This document shows positions 1 through 12,299 of a stretch of 64,000 nt of DNA, piece by piece. A program made the translations under genes and the position numbers. Source of the DNA: Bryum argenteum. Lineage: Eukaryota > Streptophyta > Bryopsida > Bryales > Bryaceae. Each line of letters starts with the position of its first letter. Within the stretch, counting starts at the first letter, position 1. The DNA lies in the NCBI GenBank assembly GCA_037043015.1, contig CM073325.1, positions 1,366,501 to 1,430,500 of the forward strand, given 5' to 3'. The notes under the pieces were generated by a model that worked only from the letters and a program-made list of their open reading frames with translations, ran no database searches and was not told where the DNA came from.

Positions 1-620
1 GTCGCCTTGTTGAACCGTAAACCCAGTGGTCGCCCGCACACGTGCTCGTGGGCAAAGTTCGGCGCCAAAGGACTCTTTGGCGCACATATTGCCGACCTGC
101 CACACCATTCCATTCCCAAATCACAATCCGCTCAACCTCAATGCCACAATTGCTAATCTAGACACAACCATGGTAGCACGCAAGCAAGTCGGTGGACATT
201 GAAAATGCTAGATAATACTACAGAGTACTGTTATCGATTCGGCAAGGGCGTTAAGGAAGTTCGATTGGAGAGGGCGAACCTGTTCGTGGACGTGTAAGCG
301 AATGTGGTCCAGCCGAGCTCGGGGCCATCGTAACGAAGGATGCGGCCATCGCTGACGCCAGTATACGGTCCGCGACCTTGGGAATCGAAGACGAGGCTCT
401 CGGGTCCAAGCAATTGGCCGCGCCATTGAACTTCGCCATTACGCAGCTTGTTCTCAGTGTCGCGAGGGAAGTCCTTGAACTTGCCTGCGGGGGGAGCGGC
501 AACGTATTGCGGCGAGAACTCGGCAATGCCTCGCCCCATCGACACCTTCCATGGATCGGCCCGGAGAACCCACGCCACTCCCACCACCAGAACAAGCCCC
601 ACAACTCCCAACGGCGTCAT
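1..620 (-). CDS. Strictosidine-synthase-like protein, 5' part (runs off left edge)
   Basis: First two exons of a strictosidine-synthase-like (SSL/YLS2-type) protein, a six-bladed beta-propeller family found in the secretory or vacuolar system. Exon 1 is 620..280 and exon 2 begins at 96 and leaves the window at 1; the intron is 279..97 (CAG|GT donor, CAG acceptor). The start at 620 is the only ATG that fits: the open frame continues upstream to 686 without an ATG, and MTPLGVVGLVLVVGVAW directly after 620 makes a signal anchor. Seen: GPESLVFDSQGRGPYTGVSD, then DGRILRY, and across the splice EHVCGRPLGLRFN, all hallmarks of the family's N-terminal region. Plant SSLs mostly lack true Pictet-Spenglerase activity, so the substrate is unknown. 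The rest of the propeller lies outside the window, so intactness cannot be judged. Confidence 0.88.
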
Positions 621-1289
621 GGCTGGTGCCCCAACTCGATCCGTAATGCTCTCGACACACCTCCAAGCTCCTCGTACTAGTCCCACACTCTCGGTCGTCG
701 CTTGACTAGCCCGCCACCAGGAAAGTGCGAGACGAGGAAAAGACCAGCAATGTACCCATCGTCCACATTCTTAGGTCAAACTTGTCAACTACAAAAGACC
801 CCAAGTCAGAGTCGAAAAGAGCAAAGACAATGGCAGCTACGCGATCGAAGTCCTAGGACCAGTACTCTTCTGACAGCGGATTAATACACTGCTGCTACGA
901 GCATCATGAATTACGCATGTTGATACTTGATGATTGACCAAAACAAGCAGATGAGCTTTTCGAGCTGCTTGTTTAGATTAGTTTAGATTACCGAGGTTGC
1001 TGATTCCTCTTTTTTGTTTACTTCTTGAACCATAAAGTGGTTTCTTAAAAGTTAGCGAGATCGATAGAAGGTGCACGAGAGATGGTGGTGAGGCCAGGTA
1101 GGTGTGAGGCAAAAGAGAGGCTGTCGTGACGACCGAGGTGGCAATGCGGCATGGATGAGTTTCAGAATTTTCTCATTGAATTTAGCCCTAAAGTCGAAAT
1201 CGACCACATTGTGATCGAATTATTTTTAAAAAAATACGATGGTTTTTTTTTTTTTTTTTTTTTTAAATGGAAACTTTCGTTGTGTATAA
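621..1289. other. Upstream spacer of the SSL gene, no gene seen
   Basis: Divergent 5' flank of the SSL gene. It turns AT-rich beyond about 900 and ends in a run of 22 T (1243-1264). Short open frames here lack domain content or an ATG. No clear TATA box was recognised. Confidence 0.5.
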
Positions 1290-1512
1290 GGGCCACTTTA
1301 TACTTGGGGCCGGATTGAGGGCTGGCCCGAATTCTTCAAATTTCAACCAATAGGATGGCTCGATTCTTTCAAATCGGGCCCAAGGACTTTATACTAGGGC
1401 CCGACCGAAACTTCAACTTATCCTATGTGGCATCTTACTTGGCACTGTTTTGGCGCCAAAATGTTCGGACCCAAACATTTTGGCGCCAAACAACTTGTGT
1501 ATAAAGTGGGCC
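1290..1512. mobile_element. Tourist/PIF-Harbinger-like MITE, 223 bp
   Basis: Terminal inverted repeats GGGCCACTTTATAC (left) and GTATAAAGTGGGCC (right) match at 13 of 14 positions. Both ends are flanked by TAA (1287-1289 and 1513-1515), the usual 3-bp target duplication of PIF/Harbinger elements. No coding capacity. The interior has palindromic stretches such as TTTTGGCGCCAAAA. Confidence 0.75.
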
Positions 1513-4079
1513 TAAGTGTGGAACCCAAGATCCATACAGTGAAATGTGATGAAAATTGGTGAGTAGAGTGCTCAGACAGTTATAAACAAAGGTCCTATGG
1601 TTGAATTTCCCAAAATCAAATTTAAAATAAAATTCATATTTCTAATATTGGTGATTAGTGTAGAGCTTATGTTTAGGGATTAATCTCTAAATTATCATGA
1701 CGCCCGTTTTAGGCCCTTTCAGCTCTGCTTAGCCTTTGTATTATTATTTTTGATCTTCATAAATTTGAAACCTTTTATAGATTGTGGAGCTTTTCCGAAA
1801 ACTCATTTCATGCCTCAAAATTCCTTATACTTTAGTAGATATTCACGGTCAAAGCTTGAAAGTACTACTTGAGACTTGCCCAAAACTGCACTATATGCTC
1901 ATTTCTTCTCAAAATTTACCCGGAATTGATCAAAATACAATAATCTCTAAATCCACCAAATAATCGAGGTTTTACTTATTTGCAAGTTTTGTTTTTCGTG
2001 CACGCCAAAGAGTTATTAAGGCATGTTCATACCGTTTGGATTTTCAAACATTGAATATTCATATGCCTTTTTTTTGTCAAAAACATGCCTTTGTATTTGA
2101 ATTTGAGCATACCTTTATGTGAAGATCAAAATTTTATTTAGGTTCTATGAGGTTAAAGTTGCATAAACATATTCCCAACTTACTTAGGAAAAAGAACTTG
2201 AAGAGACTCAATTCAAATTTAATTTTGTGATGCTTTTTTTTGGCCTTCAAACATTGCTTTCCCTTTTCACAACAAGCGACAAAACTTTATTTTCAACTTC
2301 AAACATGATGATCTCACAATCCGTGAAGAATTTTCTTCTAGAAATTGACGTACATAATTTTATATAAGTTAACCCCTATTCGTACTTGGGGTATTTTTAG
2401 CCAACAACTCATTTTCAAGAAAAGTGTCGTAGATAAAAATACTACCAACGTGATATTACTACCAACGTGATATTTGCAATGAAAAAATCATTTTTTCATC
2501 TTCATCTCAAAGACACTCTTGTACCAACAAAATTCATCAAAAAGATATCTTGGCTCAAATAGTAGCCTTGCAATGGTGAAATCCCAAACATACAAAAGAA
2601 AAATAGTCCAAATCTATACCCCTTGCACTCAAATCTATGCTTTATCTTCAATGTGTCCTTGATGGGGTCAAGGTTTCTACCACTGAAACCAGACCATAAT
2701 CGGGATTCATCCTAAAAAATAAAGTCAAAATCTAACAGTGGATGAAGGAGATATAGCTCTTCAAAAATTCACTTTTCCACTTTTCCATTGTTCCACTTTT
2801 CATCCATTTTCCACTTTCTTCATTGAATGAACATCATTGTGAAGCCAATGCAAACGTTATTAGGATCAAAAAACTCCCAACCACAAAGATTTTGCGTTGC
2901 ATTTAAAGATCACACTAAACGACCACGGCCACCGATTTGGCGTTTACGATAAAGGCAAAGAAAAATTTACAGTCAACTTCAAACGTTATGATCTCACATC
3001 TAGTGATGATCCAACGGTTGAAAATTTTCACACTACTACCAATGGTAGTCTACTTCAAGATCCTATGGTTGAAATTATCAAAAATTTCCAAAAATATTGG
3101 ACGTACCCCCATTAGTATATAGTGGTCTGTGTTGGGATTTCAAGCTCCCAAAACATTGTGGATCTTTAGGGGTTAAATAGATTTTTTTGAAATTCGTTCT
3201 TTTGTTTTTTGGAAAATCCTATGCAAAGGAGAGAGATGAACCAGAGGCTCTGACTGTTGTAGTAACTCATAATTTCCCAACTTTTCGTTCCTCTTGACTT
3301 GTAAATTCTATTTTTTTACGTTTTTTAAAAATAAAATTATTTATGAACAAACCTGCTATGCTGGTACGGTATGTGACTTAAATAGTAAAGCGGACATCAC
3401 TGCTGACTGAGGGAGCTACAAATTAGGATAAATCTCCATATAGTCACTTACCATGTACCGAGCTGATCGGTGTGACATTACGGAGGCCCATGCCCACTCC
3501 ATGTTCTCCGAACAGAACACTGGTAATTAGGGATTCGAGACTTCTCATTGGGGAGAAACGCCATAGCTGCTTGTGAATTTCGGAGCAAAGTAAGTGATTT
3601 ACCACACCCAAAAGTCTGTTTCAGCCCATCGATGTGTTCTGCGACTTGATGGTAAGTCCAAGTCAGCACTTTCTGTTCTTCACCTCGATCCTTTCAATTC
3701 AAAAAAATGTGATCATCCATGATACAGTACTCTAGGAAATCTTCCGCCACTGAGATCGGTCTAGAATTTGCGATTTTAAGCGAATTAGGGTTTTGTGAAA
3801 GCAACCTTGTTATCTCTCTGTATCAAGGCTATGAAGGCTATGACTCAATAAAAAATTGTGCATGAAAATGGAAGTGCCTGTAATAGTCATGCTACGTTCT
3901 CAATTATCAGAGTCCAGTAATTTAGATCCATGTTGTCGCAACGGAAAGTGTAGTCATTATATTTTTCTACTACAATTTTGTGATCTTTGTGCATTTCATA
4001 CCCGACTTCGACTTGTGATGCCTTGTTGTTTCATATTATCTCATTATCGTGTGTGGAGCTAAATACAGGTCGGCACAAG
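1513..4079. other. AT-rich spacer with a degraded TTAA-type element
   Basis: No gene seen. About 1670-3176 looks like a degraded long member of the TTAA/CCCCTAA element family. It contains the family's conserved core (2964-3074: YATGATCTCACA... then AAGATCCTATGGTTG) and ends with TTTAGGGGTTAA at 3165-3176. The segment around 1860-2240 resembles, inverted or direct, segments near 39.0-39.3, 43.5-43.9, 46.2-46.5 and 47.5-47.9 kb. From about 3400 onward the composition is less AT-rich and probably holds 5' leader sequence of the eIF2B gene. Confidence 0.5.
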
Positions 4080-6021
4080 ATGAAGTTAGATAACGCAATG
4101 GAAGATACGGAGGGAGCTGGAAAACTTGCAGGAGGTGTCACCTCCGAATGGCTAAAACAGGTGAAGAACCAAACCAGGGATAACATTGTGTGGGCAGATG
4201 AGAAAGCCGGTCCAGGTCTTTGAATTCTGAGTAGCAACTAAAATAATACAGATCAGGACTCATGTCGACAATGTATCAATTATTTGACCTCTTTCATAGA
4301 CCTCTTATATGGGATATGGATGCCGTGTGGTTCCACTCACTCACTCACTGGTGGTGTGTTAACTCTTCTGAGGTTTGTGGTTGCTGATTAAAATGTAGGC
4401 CGAGGATGCAAGCCTAAAAACAAGCCCAGCGCGTACTCCGGGTGGTTCACAAAGAGATCCATCCTTCAGCGTAATTGAGGAGTTTAATTACTGGCGTATG
4501 CAACCGGATCTTGCAGCAGCAGTGGCAGCAATCAAGGCTCTCACAGCCGTGATCAAGCACAGCCAGGCGTCTACCATGATGGGGTTAGAGATCGAGCTCA
4601 AGAATGCCTCGGAGGCTCTCAAGGTCTGTTGATACTCTCTGATTTTTATGGTTTGGAAAACATCATCAAGCAGTAATTAATTAATGCTTACCATGACAGT
4701 CTGGTTGTCTGATCAGGCATGGGATGAAACCTCTATACCACTGTCTGCAGGCTGCGACCTTTTTCTGCGATATGTCACTCGCACAAGTGCTCTTGAGTAC
4801 GAGGATATCCGGTCTGGCAAAGCTCGCTTGATTGAGCGTGGCGAGCGGTTTAGCGAAATCTCACAGAAGGTATTCTCATTGTTCTTCAAAATCTGCACTA
4901 AATGATATATTACTGCTATATCATTCAGTGCAGTTTACTGAAAATATGTCATCTTCAGTGTAGTGCTTCAAAAGCATGCAAGTCGCAGCGTCTATGAACT
5001 TAGGAACTGGACGAGTACTGTTTCAGTTCTAGAGAAATATTCTTTGAAGCTCTTTATCATTCATAAGTTGTCTGTATTTGGAATTCTTGACTGTTTTCAA
5101 CTGGCAGGCTCGGCGAACAATTGCAATGCTTGGCCAAGACTTTATTTTGAATGGATCCACCATATTGACGCATGGGTTCTCAAGAGTGGTGCTATCTCTA
5201 CTCAAATTGGCAGCTGCGAATGGGAAACATTTCACCGTCATCTGCACAGGTATTCTGAATATCAGAAGACTACCTCATCACTTTATTAGGCATGTTCAAG
5301 TTGTAAATTTCGCTTCGAACTTCTTTTGACGCAACCGTAGGCTTCCTTAGCAATCTTTCTAAGCCCAATCTGTGCATGGCATTCTGACATAGACCTTGAT
5401 GCATTCACAGAAGGAAGGCCAGACAATACGGGTCCAAAAGTGGCGAAGGAGCTGCTAGCAGCCGGCATTCCAGTCACTTTGATACTGGATTCAGCTGTGG
5501 GTTATGTAATGGAGAAAGTGGACATGTTACTCATCGGTGCCGAAGGTGTGGTGGAAAGCGGAGGAATCATCAATTATCTCGGCACCTTCCAAGCTGCATT
5601 AGTTGCTCGTTCCATGAACAAGCCAGTCTACGTTGCTGCCGAAAGCTACAAGGTACACACATCCTTACTTTTCCAAATCAAACTTCCTCTCGCAATTCTG
5701 ATTTCCCAAGATACACGCAGGCAATCGAACCCTCAAGCAGGCACATCAGGAGGGCATAGTTGAGTAGTATTGCCATTATTCTCGATCTAAGCGCTATTTA
5801 TGCTTGTTTGGCAGTTTTCGAGGCTGTATCCACTGGAACAAAGGGACTTGGGTCCATCACCTGGGTACATAGACTTCCTGGACGCTGTCCCGGAAGATGC
5901 TGTAGTTGAGAACGCTGCCAGAGACTACACACCTCCCAATTATCTCACGCTTTTGTTCACAGACTTGGGCGTCCTTACGCCATCGGCTGTCAGCGATGAG
6001 CTTATACAACTGTACCTTTAG
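4080..6021 (+). CDS. Translation initiation factor eIF2B subunit alpha
   Basis: Regulatory alpha subunit of eIF2B, the GTP-exchange factor for eIF2; with beta and delta it senses phosphorylated eIF2. Six exons by GT-AG rules and unbroken frame: 4080-4160, 4399-4623, 4717-4869, 5108-5249, 5411-5652, 5815-6021; the joined product is 349 aa. Seen: an N-terminal helical part (EEFNYWRMQPDLAAAVAAIK), SAGCDLFLRYVTRTS, LIERGERF, then the Rossmann-like core with GSTILTHGFSRVV, LDSAVGYVMEKVD, GAEGVVESGGIIN and YVAAESYK, and the C-terminus LLFTDLGVLTPSAVSDELIQLYL-stop split here as LLFTDLGVLTPSAVSDE and LIQLYL. These blocks align with the known alpha subunit, which has a similar C-terminus. The start at 4080 is the first ATG after a likely leader splice acceptor near 4068; a later in-frame ATG (4098) is possible. 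All introns are short (93-238 nt) and the gene looks intact. Confidence 0.93.
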
Positions 6022-6595
6022 GACCTTGAGGTGTAGCTCTTGCATTTTTCGGTAAGAATACCCGTCAATGAAACATATGAGTACTCAATAGTTGTTGTAC
6101 TGTACAAAGGTTGCAAGTTTGATCTCTTGAAGTGGAGTCACCTTACTACATCAAATAAGGTGATCATTGCATACATTGCAAAATTCTCTCATTGCATTCA
6201 ACCCTCCTATTCAACGGAATTCACAAAAGTTTAACTTTCTTCCAAGTCCCCGTTGTACATTTTTCTCCTTCTACTTCTATTTCACAAATTACAAGGATAC
6301 AAGTACACTGTTTTCAAAATTGTTCGGAAAACTCTCAAGTCAGGATGATTTGGATTACTTCGTGTTATCAATTTTCTAGAGATCTTTGTGGTTCGAAATA
6401 CTTGAAATTCCATGTTATGGCATTTGAAGCCCGAATATCCACCCTCCATTGCAGATTACAGTCCCTTCTGTTCTACAAAAAGCTTCCCATTGCTCCATCG
6501 CTGAAGTCAAGCATACATACACAACTAGATCAAATGTAAACTCTCCACTTTAAATATCTGCCTTCTGCAATTATTGGCCGATTAATATAATATGG
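6022..6595. other. 3' flank of eIF2B alpha gene
   Basis: Probably 3' UTR and terminator region of the preceding gene. Open frames here have no recognisable domains. No clean polyadenylation hexamer could be singled out. Confidence 0.4.
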
Positions 6596-6597
6596 TA

Positions 6598-6699
6598 CTC
6601 CCTCTGTCCCATTATAATTGTCTAGTAGGTTCTCTCAAATCTACCTCTCAAGGTAGATTTGAGAGAACCTATTGGACAATAATAATGGGACGGAGGGAG
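6598..6699. mobile_element. Stowaway-like MITE copy 1 (102 bp)
   Basis: Fold-back element with TIR CTCCCTCTGTCCC...GGGACGGAGGGAG, the Stowaway (Tc1/mariner-type) consensus, flanked by TA on both sides (6596-6597, 6700-6701). Nearly the whole element is one inverted repeat with a centre near 6648. It shares its exact length with the copies at 6821 and 33250. Confidence 0.9.
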
Positions 6700-6820
6700 T
6701 AGACTATAAGTCCACCCGTCCTTTCCACACAACTGGCGAATTAATGCGCAAATAGCCTTGTGTTCATCAGATCTAGTAAAAATAGAAATAAAATATGAAA
6801 ACCGATAATGATAAACATTA

Positions 6821-6922
6821 TTCCCTCCGTCCCATTATAATTGTCCAATTGGTTCTTTCAGATCTACCGTAAGAGATAGATTTGAGAGAACCTACTGGAC
6901 GATAATAGTGGGACAGAGGAAG
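6821..6922. mobile_element. Stowaway-like MITE copy 2 (102 bp)
   Basis: Same family as the copy 120 bp upstream: left end TTCCCTCCGTCCC, right end GGGACAGAGGAAG, flanked by TA. It is more diverged than the other two copies, so probably older. Confidence 0.85.
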
Positions 6923-6924
6923 TA

Positions 6925-8336
6925 TTTCTTGACCATTTCTAAAGGGGTGGTTGTGTAAAATGTGGTGTACAGTTTGGAACACTTGTAATGAGCACTTTTG
7001 TATTCGAAAGGAACAATGTGAATGCTTTTCGTTGTTGGAACTTGAAAACACCCTGAATTATTCCCTCAAGGAGAAGCTCTTCAGTGACCTCCAAAACGGC
7101 CATATCTGAAATCCGTGAACAATTTTTTTAATTTTTTTAAAATTTTTTAAAAAAAAAAAAAAAAAAAGTTTCCATTTTGGGTAATCCAACCATACAATCT
7201 TGTTCATAATTGTTCAATTAGTCTATCAACCAATTCTTATCAAATTTCATTTTCCTGGATTGTGGTTGTATTTAGTTTTAGTTTTAGTTTTTGCAACAAC
7301 AACATATTTTTTGAATGCTTTTGGGGGTTAATTGGAATTTGGACTTTTAGGGGTTAAATGGACCTTGGACTTTCATCATGGGCCTTTGTGTGAGAGCGTG
7401 ATATTGCTATCTCGTTTTGTTATTGTCCATTGTTACTTTGATGAATGAATTGTTAACCAGCAATGTTATCTTGAGGTAATTTGGTGAAATTAAGGTAACT
7501 AAGTTTTGAATATAATATGCATGTTAAAGGATGATTGTTGTAAGGCCTTGAGGAAGATGTTAGGCATTGATTTAAGCTTTAGCTTAGATTAAGTGTGGAA
7601 GGACTAGAGGAGGAAGGATGCCCCTAGTGAGTCCAAAATATGATAAAAAAGGCCTAGAAAAAGAGAAAATCCCAATAGTAAATTCAAAAAAATTAGGAAC
7701 TGAGTTAGTTGTTTGATTTTAAGTTTGATGTTTTACCATTGACCTTGTGTAATTGACTTGTAATATTCATATTTGTGTTTGTCACTTGATTGTTTTTGTT
7801 TTGTCCATTCGACTTTAACGTGGTATTCGTAAGTGGAAGTTCATCTTCCTTTTATAATGCTTAGCTTTTATGAAAAAGAGGGTCAAAGGTCTCCTTCTCA
7901 CTAATTAATTTTGATCTCCTTTTCTATTATGTTAGTAGTTGCTTTTAACTCAAGTGTGTTTTTCAATCTCCATGGTTGGTCTCTCGATCAATTATCCATC
8001 AATTCCTCATTTTTTGTCCAAGTAGTGCGAGATTTAATGCGGTCAACGAGCTAATCACATAAAGAGGGTAAGGGTTCTTGCTCTTTAAAGAAAAGATTCT
8101 CACAATTAAAATAGGGCCAATGTTATATTAAAGTCTCCAAAAACTGCCTTGGAGGACTCCAAAATGAAATCTCCATATTCTCATAAAAAATCTTATTGGC
8201 TCCATACCCAAGATCTCAAGCCATTCCTTGATATTATGGTCAATTTCGTAATTATATTTTCATGAATATTATCGTCAATCATAAAATTAAGAATATTCAT
8301 TGATTAATACTAATCATGAAAGTTACAGCAACAATA

Positions 8337-8373
<37 letters not shown>

Positions 8374-9167
8374 TAGAGTTCAATCGTCAACACCCCAAAA
8401 GCATCCGCTGAGCAGCACTCTCAAAGATCTTGCCAAGACACCAACCCAACAAGAATCAAAATTCTGCCGCAAAAGCCGGTAGGAAGGTGGGCTCTTCAAA
8501 TGTAGCAATTTTTACACATTCTTGAAGTCATTTGGCGTGGCTCGGACACAACAAGCAATCAAGTCCAAGATATCCGTAGGTGTAGCGGCAATGGCACGAA
8601 GGGGAGGTGGAGCTTGGAGGGGATCTCGAATTGTTGCAACAAGATGAAGTGACGGACCTATTGATGTGAACTATGTGACTTGTACTAAAGCAAGGTTGCG
8701 GAACCAAGGGCAAGACTTGGCAACGATGAGCTCAGATTTCCATGGCAACCACCTCTCACCGAGGCCTTTCCTTGGGTGCATACAATGAATGCTCTAAGAG
8801 GCAGTTCACACTATGCCTATCGGTGGAGAGGTCAACAATCTTCTTCGAGGAGAGCAAAAATTTGGCCTCCTAGCCTTCACACTAGAGCTCAAAACTAAAG
8901 AGCCTACTTGGCAACACTTTATGACACTTTTAGCACCACAATGAAAATGGAAACCCAAACTCTTGTCGAGAAGCCAACCTTTTTTGCGAGCGATAAAATC
9001 CTCAAAAATCACTTAATATAATATATCATAATGAACTTCTTTCCACCTCTCCATGTCTGAACTTCCAAGGCAGCATAGTGTGAACCGGCCCTACGTAGTA
9101 TTCTGCCCACAAGTAGAAAACAATTTTTTAGATGAAGCGAAGCCATATAGCAAAATCGTAGGGTTAT
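6925..9167. other. AT-rich spacer with poly-A and TA microsatellite
   Basis: No gene seen. Holds a run of 19 A at 7149-7167, a TTTAGGGGTTAA remnant of the TTAA element family near 7347-7360, and a (TA)n microsatellite at about 8338-8371. Open frames around 8.5-9.0 kb have no domain content. Confidence 0.5.
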
Positions 9168-9619
9168 ACACTAAATAGGTAGATTAGTGTTATATTTTTA
9201 TAAGACCTATAAGTTTTTACTTCTGAGAAAAAATATTACCAAGAGCATTGATTCCTGTACCCCATGTTGGCCAGTATTTACTGAGGGTAAAAATATTGAC
9301 CAACAGTAAAAACTTACAACATATTTATGTATATCAGTGTATCTAAGGTGGAGTGTCCTAAAAGCACCAACTTAAGAGATGTGTGACCTATTTTTAGCAC
9401 TAGTAAATTCAAAATAAAATCATGACCACATTCGAAATAGGTTCTCAAGAGGATTGCAACATGTAATTCGCATTTGTGAATTTTATACAAAATTCCAAAG
9501 TGCTAAGTAAGATTTGACCCAAATGCGCTATATACAAATGAGGTACATCTGTATTTTCACAATCTACAAATGAGGTACAGAGCGTTGGCGCTTTTAACAC
9601 TAATCTACCTATTTAGTAT
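9168..9619. mobile_element. ACACTAAA-type MITE carrying a nested insertion
   Basis: Outer element with inverted ends ACACTAAATAGGTAGATTAG (9168) and CTAATCTACCTATTTAGT near 9600-9618. Its interior (AAGAGCATTGATTC..., GGCCAGTATTTACTG, CAGTAAAAACTTA) is homologous to the element at 61299-61553. A second element (9347-9596) interrupts it just before the right TIR. Confidence 0.7.
9347..9596 (+). mobile_element. CCTAAAAGCGCC-type MITE, nested copy
   Basis: About 250 bp, roughly 95% identical by eye to 10111-10381, beginning GGTGGAGTGTCCTAAAAGCA and stopping at GTTGGCGCTTTTA. Compared with the complete copy it lacks the last dozen bases of the right TIR. It sits inside the outer element at 9168-9619. 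Confidence 0.7.
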
Positions 9620-9933
9620 ACTCTTATGCCATTTTGAGATGCTGCTCAGGTGGAGGCAATCATGTACCAAAATTACCTTCAACGTACCTTTTTGATGCAC
9701 TTTCGGTACGACCCACCCCCATAGAAGAATAGAATCTGTATAAACATTATTGTATTAAGAAATATGGTATTTGTCTATTCCATGAATTATCGGCAGTCCA
9801 CAAGTTGGCATTTGGGCCCATTGAATCATCCAATGCAATCCTCGTGAGAGTCCCAAGAAGAGAGAAAGATGCTCTCCTTGCCCACCAAAGCGGCCGTGGT
9901 TTATTGACACTTGCCTACTCAAGCAAGATTTTT

Positions 9934-10000
9934 TTATTACATTTGTTATTATTACATTTGTTATTATTACATTTTTTATTATTACATTTGTTATTATTAC
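9934..10000. repeat. 15-bp tandem repeat (ATTATTACATTTGTT)n
   Basis: About four to five copies of a 15-bp unit, with one unit carrying TTTTTT in place of TTTGTT. It reads as a Leu-rich frame, which is a repeat artefact. Confidence 0.85.
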
Positions 10001-10110
10001 AGTGGTAAATAAAGATTGGTTCAGGCAAATTCAACATTATGTTGTGCATCTCCTGAATAGTTTCTTTGCCGGTGACGCTGGTTGGTTCTGAATGCTAAAT
10101 AATTGAATAA

Positions 10111-10381
10111 GGTAGAGTGTCCTAAAAGCGCCACCTTAAGAGATCTGACCTATTTTTAGCACTAGTAAATTCAAAATAAAATTATGACCACATTCGAAAT
10201 AGGTTTTCAAGAGGATTGCAACATGTAATTCGCATTTGTGAATTTTATACAAAATTCCAAAGTGCTAAGTAAGATTTGACCCAATTGCGTTATATACAAA
10301 TGAGGTACATTTGTATCTTCACAATCTACAAATGAGGACAGATCGCTTTCGGGTCCTGTGGCGCTTTTAGGGCTGCCTACC
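10111..10381 (+). mobile_element. CCTAAAAGCGCC-type MITE, complete copy (271 bp)
   Basis: Inverted ends: left GGTAGAGTGT then CCTAAAAGCGCCAC, right GTGGCGCTTTTAGG then GCTGCCTACC; the inner 14 bp match perfectly. Flanks show ATAA on both sides, a possible short target duplication. No coding capacity. The superfamily is not assigned with confidence. Confidence 0.75.
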
Positions 10382-11238
10382 ATAAAAGCACCATCTCCCG
10401 TTGTGGGGTTGGTGTGAATGAAATGCCTGTTTGACCTACCCTTGATAATATGCTTGTTGTACGTAACAATACAGGTGTTAACCACATTTTAGGCAACATA
10501 ACAAGGGATTGTGAAGAAAGTGGCAATCATGGTCTTTAAATTGAGACTTTTGAAAAAATGTGACATTGGACTTTCGTCGTCGCAATTTTTGAAAAAGATG
10601 TTGTGAAAACTCTGAATTTGTTCATAGTTACGCCCCTAGAGCTTGCGAGTCAAAGAAAATGAAGTGCCAAATTTATTCTTGTTCTTCTTTGAAAGAGTTG
10701 TTTATTAGTGTAATATTTACTAAAAGTCAAATTGTACACTATTTTTCAAAAATTCTGAAACCAGATGTATCGAATGTGATGCATGTTTTACTATATAATC
10801 GCTGATATCAAACCTTTCTCTAGAAAACGACTTGCATGAAGGTCAAAAAGAGGAAAAAGATTCTCTAGAATTTTGTATGGGTGTTCGCAACTTGATTACC
10901 TACATGAAAAAGATATGACCACATCCTTGGGGTAATTAACAATCTTCAACTCCCCCTTTGCATCGTGGAGACAATGCCTTTCAAAGCCCATAAAAGTTTT
11001 ACACAAACTTTGGAATGATGTTATGACCTCCCAAACTGTAGACATCCAACAGCCACTTTTTGAGACAATGATTATGAATAGGTTAGGTAATATTATATCT
11101 TAGTGCTGAAGGTCTAAATAAATTAAAAATATTTGGTTTGTGAACACTTCACAGAGCCACACCCTTGGCAGTGCATAGAGGTAGAAAAAATACATTTTTG
11201 AGGTATCAAACTTCCAAAAACACAAGGAAATTTAGGGG
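10382..11238. other. Spacer with a degraded long TTAA-type element
   Basis: No gene seen. About 10600-11242 resembles 63040-63540 (shared stretch around GCATGAAGGTCAAAAA and the end CAAGGAAATTTAGGGGTTAA or a decayed form of it), so it is probably a long, old member of the TTAA/CCCCTAA family. 10385-10490 also resembles 53240-53335 (GACCTACCCTTGAT...ATATGC). Confidence 0.45.
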
Positions 11239-11487
11239 TTAACCCCTAAAGGTCCAGGAAAGCGAAAACTGCTTTTTGGAGTCCAAAATTCAGCCAACTT
11301 TGACCATTATAATCTCACAAATGAAGAAGAATCGACGGTTCAATTTTGGCAAGTGAGTGGAAGGTTAAGTTAACTTCAAGATCCTACGGTTGGATCTTCC
11401 AAATAATTCTTAGATTGAGATTTTTTAGGCCTGAAGTAAGGGAATGTCCATTTTTACAATTTTGCATCAAGAACCTTTATGGGTTAA
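11239..11487 (-). mobile_element. TTAA-flanked CCCCTAA element, class 2 copy
   Basis: Begins TTAA-CCCCTAAAGGTCC and ends CCTTTATGGG-TTAA, about 249 bp including both TTAA. It contains the family core (CATTATAATCTCACAAATGA, then AAGATCCTACGGTTGGA). Its left TTAA (11239-11242) is also the right TTAA of the element ending TTTAGGGG upstream, so two elements abut. It is inverted relative to the copies at 44270 and 55461. Confidence 0.65.
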
Positions 11488-11838
11488 GCTACCAACTTTT
11501 TTTGAACAACAACCCCCATAGCTGATGTTAGGCACAAGAAACAACCAAAGTCGAATGGAGTTTCATGGTCTGCTGTGCATCCCAAATAGTGTGAACTTAG
11601 CACTTGTCAAACTTCTTATTGTCACTTTAGTGTGTAAACATCAAAACATGTATTGTTTCAAAATGGTCTGTTAGGATTGTACATTACAATGTGTATACAA
11701 TCAACAACTCAATGCAACAAGTCCTCTGGATCTTTTTTATCAAATTTTTAGAACATGAAACCTTGATCCGATCCATCTGAAATTGAAATAAACTGATAAC
11801 CCCCTTTTTTGTGCTTGAGATCTCTGTCGAGGTTCTTA

Positions 11839-12299
11839 GGGCCGCTTAACACGAAGGGCTAAGCTATTGATGAGGCCAATTCATGGCCAAATCCTCTCTT
11901 GTGATTGATCCAATTCTTGAAATTGACCCGAGGGGCTTTACATGGGGAGTCGAGGCCAATTTTCTGGAATTATATTATTATGGACCGTGAAGGACAAGTT
12001 ATGACACGGGCTGCGCTTCAAAAGTATAAGCAGTTGCTTGATTTTGATCAAAAACTCATTATTTCACTGATAAATTTTGATGCACATGAACAAATCAAAA
12101 GCATGGAATGTAGATAATTATACGAATGAGCCTCATGGGCTAGTTTATCCTTCTACAAGTCGGCTTTAGACATGGGGTAATTGGCCCACACTCTATCTAA
12201 TTATTAATTGTTTAATGTGTTCTCCAAGTGGCCCATAGAGCCGATTGGGCTGGAAATGTGAGCGATTGACTCCCCATCTAAAGCGTTCCTTAGTGATCA
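11839..12299. mobile_element. Possible Tourist-like element (461 bp)
   Basis: Right end CTCCCCATCTAAAGCGTTCC followed by TTA; left end GGGCCGCTTAACACG preceded by TTA. The right TIR and the internal TTTACATGGGGAGTC match the element at 52785-52929, but the left TIR matches only partly, so the left boundary is uncertain. Confidence 0.4.

Noticed and set aside
621-686. Longer N-terminus for the SSL protein
   Set aside because: The frame is open but starts at GTG; the ATG at 620 directly precedes the membrane anchor.
2897-3115. 72-codon open frame
   Set aside because: It lies over the conserved core of the TTAA-type elements; other copies have stops in the same frame, so it is not called a gene.
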